Source: Chaunax sp. Z400 | Lineage: Eukaryota > Chordata > Actinopteri > Lophiiformes > Chaunacidae | DNA: 64,000 nucleotides | Direction: 5' to 3' | NCBI GenBank assembly: GCA_037577475.1 | Contig: CM075204.1 | Span: 3,333,001-3,397,000, forward strand | Shown: piece after piece, positions 11,501-20,600 of the stretch | Numbering within the stretch: position 1 is the stretch's first letter | How the letters are laid out: the number at the start of each line of letters is the position of its first letter | Translations under genes and position numbers: made by a program | Notes under the pieces: generated by a model | The model's input: the letters and a program-made list of their open reading frames with translations, nothing else | Databases searched by the model: none | Told to the model about the DNA's origin: nothing

Positions 11501-14390
11501 TGAGAGATGTGCCTTCACATTCAGCACTCGAGTCAAATACAACCCGTATCTGATCTGCTTTGTGTGGATGGTACACACCGAAAGTTGGTAGGTACCAGTG
11601 TTCTTTACCTTTGTCTAGTGGTGGAGCAGGCTCAGCTTGATCATTGTCTAACATCTTCTGCATGAAGCTAATATAGTGATCTTCCATTTCTGGCTTTCTC
11701 TCCAGGGTTTTCCTTAGTGAGCGGAGACGTTTTAAAGCTGCCTCCTTGTTGCTTGGAAGACGTCGCCGAGGGGAGCGAAAAGGCAAAGGTGCCACCCAGC
11801 TGTTTTCTTTATTTTGACAGACCTCTGCGTCCATGATGGCCAGGAAAGCTTTGTCGTCTATGGATAATGCTGGTTTGTCATCATCCTTGGACCTGCCAAA
11901 CACAGAACACCCCAAATCTCTTCCAGCAAGAGATGTATTCTCTTCACATTGATGGAAGTTTAGAACATTATTCTGTGATGTGCCGCTGTAGTTTTCCTTT
12001 ATATGGATACTGTTTGGACAAGGTTTGAAAAAGGATGTGCGGCCACTGTGTAGTATGTTTGCTTTGTAGACGTTGACTTCTGTCGGCTTGTGAACCGTTC
12101 CCAAGCAAACTTCTCCCACGATGACCCAGCCCAGGTCTAGCCGTTGTGCGTAAGGTGCATTATGGGGCCCGTTGACTTGCTCACGCACCTTGTGGACTCT
12201 AAGGATGTCTCTGCCTAAGAGCAGGAGGATTGGAGCATCTTGGTCTACTGGTTGGATCTTGTTAGCAACTGGCTGTAGGTGTGGGTGATGATGTGCAATC
12301 TCTGGGGAGGGGATTTCAGTCCTATCGTCTGGCACCATGTCACACTCTATCAAGGTGGGTAAGGGAATTTGCATTTTTCCATCAATGGACTCGATGATGA
12401 AATTAGTAGCTCTCCTACCTGAAGTCTCCAATTTACCAGAACAAGTTTTCATTGTGTATGGGGTGAACTCTGCTTTAACCTCAAAGAGGTTGAAGAATTC
12501 AGTCTTGGCGAGGGACTTATTACTTTGTTCATCCAACACTGCGTACATCTTAACTGCCTTCTCCTTCTTCCCTGCAGGATATGCTTTAACTAAGCAAATT
12601 TTGGAACATGAGCGTGACTTGTCTGTATTTCCACAAATTTCTGTACATTTAGAAGTTACTGAAGATGAACATTGACTTTGCTCCCCGCTTTCATCCTTGT
12701 CAGCCATAGTCCTCTGTGTGGTTACAGGAGGAGGATCTGGGTGCAGGGCTGCAATATGTTTGTCGCTGTTACACTCAACACACTTGACAGCCACCTTGCA
12801 GTCTTTAGCCATATGTTTAGTGGATCCACAGCATCTGTAACAGATGTGGTTTTCTCTGAGATATGTTTTACGCTCTTCTAGGGATTTGTCTCTAAAGAGC
12901 TTGCACTTATTCAGTGGATGGGGCTTTTTATGTATTGGACACTGACGGTCTGGTTCATCCAGTTTCTTTGGAATAGCGCTTGTTTGGATGCTTGATGGCT
13001 CTGCAGGAATGTCTGTTTTGTGAACGGTCACAGAGGTTTTATTACTGTACCTAACAGACTTCTCAGGCCTAGAAAAGGCATGGCTGATAGAAGTGGATAT
13101 TGTGAAGCTTGGATCATTTTTTATCTCCGCCTGTTGTCGAACAAAGTGTGAGAAGACAGAAAAAGGGGGAAAGGCCACTCTGTGATCCTCCTTGTACTTG
13201 CTTCCAAGAGTTGTCCATTTTTCCTGCAGGTTATAGGGGAGCTTCTCCACTATTTGTTTTATCCCACGAGCTGTATCCAAACACAAGAGTCCTGGTAGAG
13301 CACCATCTTCCTTAGCACATTCAAGTTCAAGTAGAATGTCACCTAGCTCTCTCAGTTTGACATTGTCTTTATTGGTCAGTCTCGGAAAGTGTTCAATCTT
13401 TTTGAACAATGCGTCTTCGACGACCTCTGGTGACCCATAACACTCTTCAAGACGTTGCCAAACCATGTTGGCACCTGCTATGGGATTGAGGACATGCACT
13501 GCACGAATTCTCTTTGCCTGTTCTGACGATTCAGCTCCAAGCCACTTTGTCAGCAGGTCCAATTCTTCCCTGGCTGAGAGGGTCAAGTCCTTAGTAGCAC
13601 TTATAAAGGAGGCTTTCCATGACCAATAATTTTCAGGTTTGTCATCAAACTGCATCAGACCAGAACTTACAATTTCTCTGCGAATAAGATATCTTGCAAA
13701 GTCGTTTGCACCTTGAGTCTCAGCTAAGTATTCAGGATTGGTCGTGTAATTCTTAGTACTATGAGGGTAGGTCTCACTTGGGCATGCGATCATTGTTGGC
13801 TGATTTTTCACATCTTTGGAAAATTGTTGAGTGTTAGTTTGGATCTGTTGGTAAGTTGCTGGTTTAGCGTCACATATTTCCAATTTATCTAACCGCTCAG
13901 ACTGCTGTTGGATATACTCGCTGGTGCGCTGGACTGGGCAGAGGGGCTCATCCTCAACATAAGGTTCTTGACTGAGCACCTGGCTCTCAACTTCCTCATA
14001 GGCTGTAGCTTCAGCTTCAGCTGCTGCTACAGCTCGTTGGCACTGGAGAAGATGAAGTTTAGCATCATAGTCAGCTTTTTGCTTTAGCATGCTTGCTTCG
14101 AGGTCTGCTCTCTGCTTTATCATGTCAGCCTCCTTTTCGGCGTAAGCTAGTTGAGCCTGGGCAGCTTTTGCCTTTGCATATGCTTTGGTGGCTGTAGAGG
14201 CTGTTGACGATGATCGCTGAGAGTGTCTCATGGATGCCTTAGATGAATATGACTTAATGTCAAATGTTTGGGGAGGCTCGTGCCTCGTGGTTGCTTGTCC
14301 TACAACCTCTGCTTGTTGTACTCCACGAGCTTCATTTTGACTCTTAATGGCTTCTTCAATTTTGTAATTTCTTCCTGAGCGTAGACTCAT
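8553..14390 (-). CDS. BEL/Pao gag-pol polyprotein, 1,945 aa, intact
   Basis: One frame encodes all the retrotransposition proteins. Residues about 65-120 are an Ala/Lys/Glu-rich likely coiled coil, and about 225-430 a gag region of the DUF1759 type. Zinc knuckles follow at C517-C520-H526-C531 and C537-C540. The protease region begins with LDEQSN (D620) and includes LLGRDIL (about 724-730). Reverse transcriptase spans about 930-1110, with D994 and the YVDD box at 1073-1076. A Pao-type A17 region (about 1140-1230) precedes RNase H, with likely catalytic D1255, E1299 and D1329. The integrase has an HHCC zinc region (H1575, H1580, C1611, C1614) and a D1646-D1713-E1760 triad, then a C-terminal DUF5641-like domain. 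Domain order identifies BEL/Pao rather than Gypsy or Copia. The start chosen is the first ATG after the 55-bp leader. No stop, frameshift or loss of a catalytic residue is visible. The protease has D-E-Q where most aspartic proteases have D-S/T-G. Confidence 0.97.
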   Translation of the reverse strand: MSLRSGRNYKIEEAIKSQNEARGVQQAEVVGQATTRHEPPQTFDIKSYSSKASMRHSQRSSSTASTATKAYAKAKAAQAQLAYAEKEADMIKQRADLEASMLKQKADYDAKLHLLQCQRAVAAAEAEATAYEEVESQVLSQEPYVEDEPLCPVQRTSEYIQQQSERLDKLEICDAKPATYQQIQTNTQQFSKDVKNQPTMIACPSETYPHSTKNYTTNPEYLAETQGANDFARYLIRREIVSSGLMQFDDKPENYWSWKASFISATKDLTLSAREELDLLTKWLGAESSEQAKRIRAVHVLNPIAGANMVWQRLEECYGSPEVVEDALFKKIEHFPRLTNKDNVKLRELGDILLELECAKEDGALPGLLCLDTARGIKQIVEKLPYNLQEKWTTLGSKYKEDHRVAFPPFSVFSHFVRQQAEIKNDPSFTISTSISHAFSRPEKSVRYSNKTSVTVHKTDIPAEPSSIQTSAIPKKLDEPDRQCPIHKKPHPLNKCKLFRDKSLEERKTYLRENHICYRCCGSTKHMAKDCKVAVKCVECNSDKHIAALHPDPPPVTTQRTMADKDESGEQSQCSSSVTSKCTEICGNTDKSRSCSKICLVKAYPAGKKEKAVKMYAVLDEQSNKSLAKTEFFNLFEVKAEFTPYTMKTCSGKLETSGRRATNFIIESIDGKMQIPLPTLIECDMVPDDRTEIPSPEIAHHHPHLQPVANKIQPVDQDAPILLLLGRDILRVHKVREQVNGPHNAPYAQRLDLGWVIVGEVCLGTVHKPTEVNVYKANILHSGRTSFFKPCPNSIHIKENYSGTSQNNVLNFHQCEENTSLAGRDLGCSVFGRSKDDDKPALSIDDKAFLAIMDAEVCQNKENSWVAPLPFRSPRRRLPSNKEAALKRLRSLRKTLERKPEMEDHYISFMQKMLDNDQAEPAPPLDKGKEHWYLPTFGVYHPHKADQIRVVFDSSAECEGTSLNNVLLSGPDMNNTLVGVLLRFRREPIALTADVQQMFYCFFVREDHRDFLRYLWYEDNDIRKQVVEYRMKVHVFGNSPSPAVAIYCMRRAAQKGEQEHGSDARQFVERQFYVDDGLTSVATPEEAIDLLTRTREMLAESNLRLHKVASNCSQVMEAFPAEDRAKNLKDLDLAVDPLPLQRSLGLSWNLETDSFTFLVSHEEKPFTRRGVLSTVNGLFDPLGFVAPITMQGKALVRELSSEQSEWDSPLPPAKEAGWNLWKDSLKALKDLHIQRCYIPASLSSTQRKELCIFSDASTVAIGAVAYLRAVDPMGQYHVGFVMGKAKLAPHPAHTIPRLELCAAVLAVELYELITDEIDIEVDAVKFFTDSKIVLGYINNSTRRFYMYVANRVTRIRRSTHPDQWYYVPTNLNPADHATRSIPAAQLQHSNWFSGPAFLYHDNAAEAPESNHFTLIEPETDDEIRPEVTTLATKVSESQLGSQHFERCSSWNTLCQTIAKLIRIAASFKRKSDTVKRKGWKCFKETPSPSELSQAKVVIIRSVQSEAFQAEFKFLENRQTWPKQSKLEKLNPVVDEDGLFRIGGRLSSASLSKEEKHPLIIPHTHHISILLVRHFHQQVAHQGRHISEGALRAAGYWIIGSKRLVSSVIHKCVTCRKLRGRLEDQKMADLPADRLTPEPPFTTVGLDIFGPWSVMTRRTRGGVADSKRWAVLFTCMSTRAVHIELIETMSTDSFINALRRFFSIRGPAKLLRSDRGTNFVGTCKQLGINTDNTTFKKYLQEKGCTWVFNPPHASHMGGSWERLIGVARRILDAMLLQTRSTRLTHEVLSTFMAEVMAIMNARPLIALSTDPDMPEVLTPAMLLTQKRSAILAPSGNYGMGQLYGKQWKQVQGLADTFWKRWKGEYLSTLQSRRKWTKDKPNIKVGDVVLLKDSQAHRNEWPMGLIVKTVPSSDKRVRKVEVRIVKDGTVKVFLRPVSEIVVLLSET

Positions 14391-14445
14391 GTTTGCTGAA
14401 TATTGTTTTCTAGTGCTTGAGCCCGCCGGGTTGGTGTCTTTTTAC
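14391..14445 (-). other. Leader between 5' LTR and gag-pol
   Basis: Fifty-five bases separate the 5' LTR from the initiator ATG. A primer binding site should lie directly after the LTR, but the minus strand starts GTAAAAAGACACCAACCC rather than with the usual TGG. The CCAACCCGGCGGGCTC a few bases in is the only tRNA-like candidate. The primer is therefore not assigned. Confidence 0.5.
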
Positions 14446-15164
14446 TGTACTGCCCTCGCAGTGCGTTCTCTTGTGCAGAGCTAGACAGTCAGTTAACACT
14501 TAAAAGCTCTTCAATAAACACACAAGGTTTGGATTTTCTTGTCTTTTACTGAAGTCTTGATTTGCTTTTCTTTTCTTTTCATTTCTTTGTAAAACTGCAA
14601 GATTACAGATATAAGCATAAATCAGTACAAAACATTGACATATGCACATAAATGATAAATATAATACACATAAACGCCTTATTTTACTTATAGCATACAA
14701 CAAGCAGTAAAATATGAGAGAAAACAGCTCAGCTACGACAACAGCTACAAGTCCATAGTCAAGTAGTAAACAGAGCTAGCTCTACTGCTACAACTACAAG
14801 CTAGCAGAGCACATGTTTTACCAAACCCAAAGAAAAGCTTTTAACATGTCATTCCTTCAACAAAATGCAATATTTGATCATCATATTTATGCATATTACT
14901 CACAGACACATAGTCTCCAAGGCAGAAGCGTGTCAGAAAGACATTCAGCAGCAACATGTATCCAGCTGTCTATCTTGCCTGTCTGTGTTCACCTTAACAA
15001 TGTGCTCAACTAAAAGAAATCCACCTGTGGCCAGCAGGTGGCAACAAAGCACATGAACCGAAGAGAATAGCCCAAATGTTTTTTAATGTTTTAACTTAAG
15101 TTCTCCTTTTAACCTATTGAACTTATTAAATCAATTAATTCTGCCTTAACTTAAAGGCAGCACA
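14446..15164 (-). repeat. 5' LTR of the BEL/Pao element
   Basis: This is the upstream LTR for the leftward-transcribed element, 719 bp, the same length and sequence by eye as 7744-8462. It should carry the promoter for gag-pol. I do not mark a TATA box because none stands out. Confidence 0.95.
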
Positions 15165-16138
15165 TCTTATGTGTTATGTTGTATGTCTTATGTTGTATGT
15201 GTTATGTCTTATGTGTTATGTTTTATGTGTTATGTCGTATGTGTAATGTTATATGTGTTAATTCTTATGTTGTATGTGTTATGTGTTATGTGTTATGTGT
15301 TATGTTTTATGTGTTATGTGTTATGTCGTATGTGTTATGTGTTATGTTTTTTGTTTTATATTTATGTGTTATATCTTATCTGTTATGTCTTATGTGTAAT
15401 GTTATATGTGTTATGTCTTATGTTGTATGTCTTATGTTGTATGTGTTATGTGTTATGTTTTATGTGTTATGTTTTATGTGTTATGTGTTATGTTTTTTGT
15501 TTTATATTTATGTGTTATATCTTATGTGTTATGTTTTATGTGTTATGTGTTATGTTGTATGTGTGATGTCTTATATGTTATGTTTTATGTGTTATGTCTT
15601 ATGTTGTATGTGTTGTGTTTTATGTGTTATGTGTTATGTTGTATGTCTTAATTCTTACGTTGTATGTGTTATGTTTAATGTTGTATGTGTTATGTCTTAT
15701 GTGTTATGTTTTATGTATTGTGTTATGTTGTATGTGTTATGTCTTGTGTTATGTTTTATGTGTTATGTTGTATGTGTTATGTGTTATGTTTTTTGTGTTA
15801 TGTGTTATGTTGTGTTATGCCTTATGTTGTATGTGTTATGTTTTATGTGTTATGTGTTATGTCGTATGTGTTATGTGTTAATTCTTATGTTGTATGTTAT
15901 GTTTTATGTTTTATGTTTGTGTTATATCTTATGTGTTATGTTTTTTGTGTTATGTGTTATGTTGTGTTATGCCTTATGTTGTATGTGTTATGTCTTATGT
16001 TGTATATGTTACGTTTTATGTGTTCTGTGTTATGTTTTTTATTTTATGTTGTATGTGTCATGTGCTATGTTTTATGTGTTGTGTTGTGTTTTACGTGTTA
16101 TGTCTTATGTTGTATGTGTAATGTCTTATGTTGTATGT
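15165..16138. repeat. Heptamer minisatellite, right half
   Basis: TTATGTG/TTATGTC/GTATGTG units continue from the left half; the first five bases are the second copy of the TCTTA target duplication. Occasional variants such as TTTTTTGTTTTATATTTATG occur twice (near 15345 and 15490), showing an internal higher-order repeat of about 150 bp. The array ends at GTATGTAC, where Satellite A returns. Confidence 0.93.
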
Positions 16139-16999
16139 ACGATCAATAGAAAAACAAATGCTGATCTGTGTAGGCGATCAATAGAAATTCATATGCTGAT
16201 GTGATTAGGTGATCAACAAAAATTCAAACGCTGATCTGAGCAGGCGATTAATAGAAATACAAATGTTGATCTGAGCAGGCAATCCATAGAAATCCAGATG
16301 CTCAGGTGAGCGAACGATCAATAGAAATAAAAAAGCTGATGGGAGCGAACGATCAATAGAAATACAGATGCTGAGGCGAGCGAACGATCAGTAGAAATAC
16401 AAATACTGATGTGAGCAGGTGATCAATAGGAATCCAAATAGTGATGTGAGCAGGCGGTCCATAGAAATCCAGATGTTGATGTGAGGGAATGATCAATAGA
16501 AATCAAGGCCTGATGTTTCTGATGCAAACAGACAATCTATAGAAATAAAAATGCTGATGTTAGCAGGCGATGCAAAAAAAATACAGATGCTGATGTGAGT
16601 GAATGATCAATAGAAAAACAAATGCTGATCTGTGCAGGCGATCAATAAAAATTCAGATGCTGATGTGATTAGGTGATCAACAAAAATTCAAACACTGATC
16701 TGAGCAGGCGATTAATAGAAATACAATTGTCGATCTGAGCAGGCAATCAATAGAAATCCAGATGCTCAGGTGAGTGAACGATCAATAGAAAACTAGATGC
16801 TGTTGTGAGCAGGTGATCAATAGGAATCCAAATACAGATGTGAGCAGGTGGTCCATAGAAATCCAGATGTTGATGTGAGGGAATGATCAATAGAAATCAA
16901 GGCCTGATGTTTCTGATGCAAACAGTCAATCTATAAAAATAAAAATGCTGATGTTAGCAGGCGATCCATAAAAAATACAGATGCTGATGTGAGTGAACG
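16139..16999. repeat. Satellite A, right block
   Basis: Diverged 35-bp units resume with GATCAATAGAAAAAC. A block with AAGGCCTGATGTTTCTGATG appears near 16505 and 16899 and also in the left block (for example 3450 and 3628), which ties both blocks to one ancestral array. The last unit ends GTGAGTGAACGA, directly before Satellite B. Confidence 0.94.
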
Positions 17000-17617
17000 A
17001 CTTCTCCTGCACTAAGTCAGCTGATCACATGGTCCTGTACTGCAACAAGTCAGCTGATCACATGCTCCTTTACTGTACTAAGTCAGCTGATCACATGGTC
17101 CTGTACTGCAACAAGTCAGCTGATCACATGGTCCTGTACTGTACTAAGTCAACTGATCACATGGTCCTGTACTGTACTAAGTCAGCTGATCACATAGTCC
17201 TGTACTGTACTAAGTCAACTGATCACATGGTCCTGTACTTTACTAAGTCAGCTGATCACATGGTCCTGTACTGCTCCATGTCAGCTGATCACATGGTCCT
17301 GTACTGTACTAAGTCAGCTGATCACATGGTCCTGTACTGCAACAAGTCAGCTGATCAAATGGTCCTGTACTCTACCAAGTCAGCTGATCACATGGTACTG
17401 TACTTTACTAAGTCAGCTGATCACATGGTCCTCTACTGCAACAAGTCAACTGATCACATTGTCCTGTACTGCAACAAGTCAGCTGATCACATGGTGCTAT
17501 ACTCTACTAAGTCAGCTGATCACATGGTACTGTACTTTACTGAGTCAGCTGATCACATGGTCCTGTACTGTACTAAGTCAGGTGATCACATAGTCCTGTA
17601 CTGCAACAAGTCAGCTG

Positions 17618-20600
17618 ATGACATGGTACTGTACTGCTCCAAGTCAGCTGATCACATGGTCCTGTACTGCACTAAGTCAGCTGACCACATGGACTTGTCC
17701 TGCACTAAGTCAGGTGATCACATGGTCCTCTACTGCTGTATGTCAGCTGATCACATGGTATTGTACTACAACAAGTGAGCTGATCACATGGTACTGTACT
17801 TTACTAAGTCAGCTGATCACATGGTCCTGTACTGCAACAGGTCAGCTGATCACATGATCCTTTCTGTACTAGATCAGCTGATCACATAGTCCTGTACTGC
17901 TCCAAGTCAGCTGATCACATGGTCCTGTACTGTACTAAGTCAGCTGATCACATGGCCCTGTACTGCACTAAGTCAGCTGATCACATGGTCCTGTACTATA
18001 CTAAGGCAGCTCATCACATGGTCCTGTACTGCACTAAGTCAGCTGATGACATGGTCCTCTACTGCTGTAAGTCAGCTGACCAAATGTTCTTGTACTGCTC
18101 TAAGTCAGCTGATCATAGGGTCCGGTACTGTAATAAGTCAGCTGATCACATGGTCCTGTACTGCACTAAGTCAGCTGACCACATGGTCCTGTACTGCACT
18201 AAGTCATCTGACCACATTGACTTGTCCTGCACTAAGTCAGCTGATCACATGGTCCTGTACTGCACTAAGTCATCTGACCACATTGACTTGTCCTGCACAA
18301 AGTCAGCTGATCACATGGTCCTCTACTGCTGTAAGTCAGCTGATCACATGGTATTGTACTAGAACAAGTCAGCTGATCACATGGTCCTGTACTGTACTAA
18401 GTCAGCTGATCACATGGTCCTGTACTGCTCCAAGTCAGCTGATCACATGGTATTGTACTACATTACGTCAGCTGATCACATGGTCCTGAACTGCAACAAG
18501 TCAGCTGATCACATGGTGCTGTACTCTACTAAGTCAGCTGATCACATGGTACTGTACTTTACTGAGTCAGCTGATCACATGGTCCTGTACTGTACTAAGT
18601 CAGCTGATCACATAGTCCTGTACTGCAACAAGTCAGCTGATCACATGGTCCTGTACTCTACCAAGTCAGCTGATCACATGGTACTGTACTTTACTAAGTA
18701 AGCTGATCACATGGTCCTGTACTGCAACAAGTCAGCTGATGACATGGTTCGGTACTGAACTAACTCAGCTGATCACATCGTCCTGTACTGCACTAAGTCA
18801 GCTGATTACATGGTCTTTTCTGTACTAGGTCAGCTGATCACATGGTCCTGTACTGCTCTAAATCAGCTGATCACATGGTACTGTATTGATCTAAGTCAGC
18901 TGATCACAAGGTCCTGTACTGTACTAAGGCAGCTCATCACATGGTCCTGTACTGCTCCAAGTCAGGTGACCAAATGTTCCTGTACTGTTCTAAGTCAGCT
19001 GATCACATGGTCCGGTACTGTAATAAGTCAGCTGATCACATGGTCCTGTACTGTACTAAGTCAGCTGACCACATGGAATTGTCCTGCACTAACTCAGCTG
19101 ATCACATGGTCCTCTACTGCTGTAAGTCAGCTGATCACATGGTCCTGTACTGCAACAAGTCAGCTGATCAAATGGTCCTGTACTCTACCAAGTCAGCTGA
19201 TCACATGGTACTGTACTTTACTAAGTCAGCTGATCACATGGTCCTCTACTGCAACAAGTCAACTGATCACATTGTCCTGTACTGCAACAAGTCAGCTGAT
19301 CACATGGTGCTGTACTCTACTAAGTCAGCTGATCACATAGTCCTGTACTGCAACAAGTCAGCTGATCACATGGTCCTGTACTCTACCAAGTCAGCTGATC
19401 ACATGGTACTGTACTTTACTAAGTAAGCTGATCACATGGTCCTGTACTGCAACAAGTCAGCTGATGACATGGTTCGGTACTGAACTAACTCAGCTGATCA
19501 CATCGTCCTGTACTGCACTAAGTCAGCTGATTACATGGTCTTTTCTGTACTAGGTCAGCTGATCACATGGTCCTGTACTGCTCTAAATCAGCTGATCACA
19601 TGGTACTGTATTGATCTAAGTCAGCTGATCACAAGGTCCTGTACTGTACTAAGGCAGCTCATCACATGGTCCTGTACTGCTCCAAGTCAGGTGACCAAAT
19701 GTTCCTGTACTGTTCTAAGTCAGCTGATCACATGGTCCGGTACTGTAATAAGTCAGCTGATCACATGGTCCTGTACTGTACTAAGTCAGCTGACCACATG
19801 GAATTGTCCTGCACTAACTCAGCTGATCACATGGTCCTCTACTGCTGTAAGTCAGCTGATCACATGGTCCTGTACTGCAACAAGTCAGCTGATCAAATGG
19901 TCCTGTACTCTACCAAGTCAGCTGATCACATGGTACTGTACTTTACTAAGTCAGCTGATCACATGGTCCTCTACTGCAACAAGTCAACTGATCACATTGT
20001 CCTGTACTGCAACAAGTCAGCTGATCACATGGTGCTGTACTCTACTAAGTCAGCTGATCACATGGTACTGTACTTTACTGAGTCAGCTGATCACATGGTC
20101 CTGTACTGTACTAAGTCAGCTGATCACATAGTCCTGTACTGCAACAAGTCAGCTGATGACATGGTACTGTACTGCTCCAAGTCAGCTGATCACATGGTCC
20201 TGTACTGCACTAAGTCAGCTGACCACATGGACTTGTCCTGCACTAAGTCAGGTGATCACATGGTCCTCTACTGCTGTATGTCAGCTGATCACATGGTATT
20301 GTACTACAACAAGTGAGCTGATCACATGGTACTGTACTTTACTAAGTCAGCTGATCACATGGTCCTGTACTGCCACAAGTCAGCTGATCACATGGTCCTT
20401 TCTGTACTAGATCAGCTGATCACATAGTCCTGTACTGCTCCAAGTCAGCTGATCACATGGTCCTGTACTGTACTAAGTCAGCTGATCACATGGCCCTGTA
20501 CTGCACTAAGTCAGCTGATCACATGGTCCTGTACTATACTAAGGCAGCTCATCACATGGTCCTGTACTGCACTAAGTCAGCTGACCATATGGAATTGTCC

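Larger units (their letters stand above)
7744..15164 (-). mobile_element. Complete BEL/Pao LTR retrotransposon (7,421 bp)
   Basis: The element is bounded by two 719-bp direct repeats with TG...CA ends and flanked by the TCTTA duplication. Transcription would run leftward, because the single large reading frame is on the minus strand. The order on that strand is 5' LTR (14446-15164), a 55-bp leader, gag-pol (8553-14390), a short 3' region with a purine tract, and the 3' LTR (7744-8462). There is no env-like frame after pol. The LTRs show no difference by eye and the polyprotein frame is unbroken, so insertion was recent and the copy may still be competent. It landed in the heptamer array, which is itself inside Satellite A. 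Confidence 0.97.

Noticed and set aside
9129..13315. Plus-strand open frames opposite the BEL/Pao polyprotein
   Set aside because: They are antisense shadows of the gag-pol frame with no domain of their own.
7119..16204. Cys/Tyr/Val/Leu/Met-rich plus-strand frames up to 342 codons
   Set aside because: They are the three-frame reading of the heptamer repeat (three units make seven codons).
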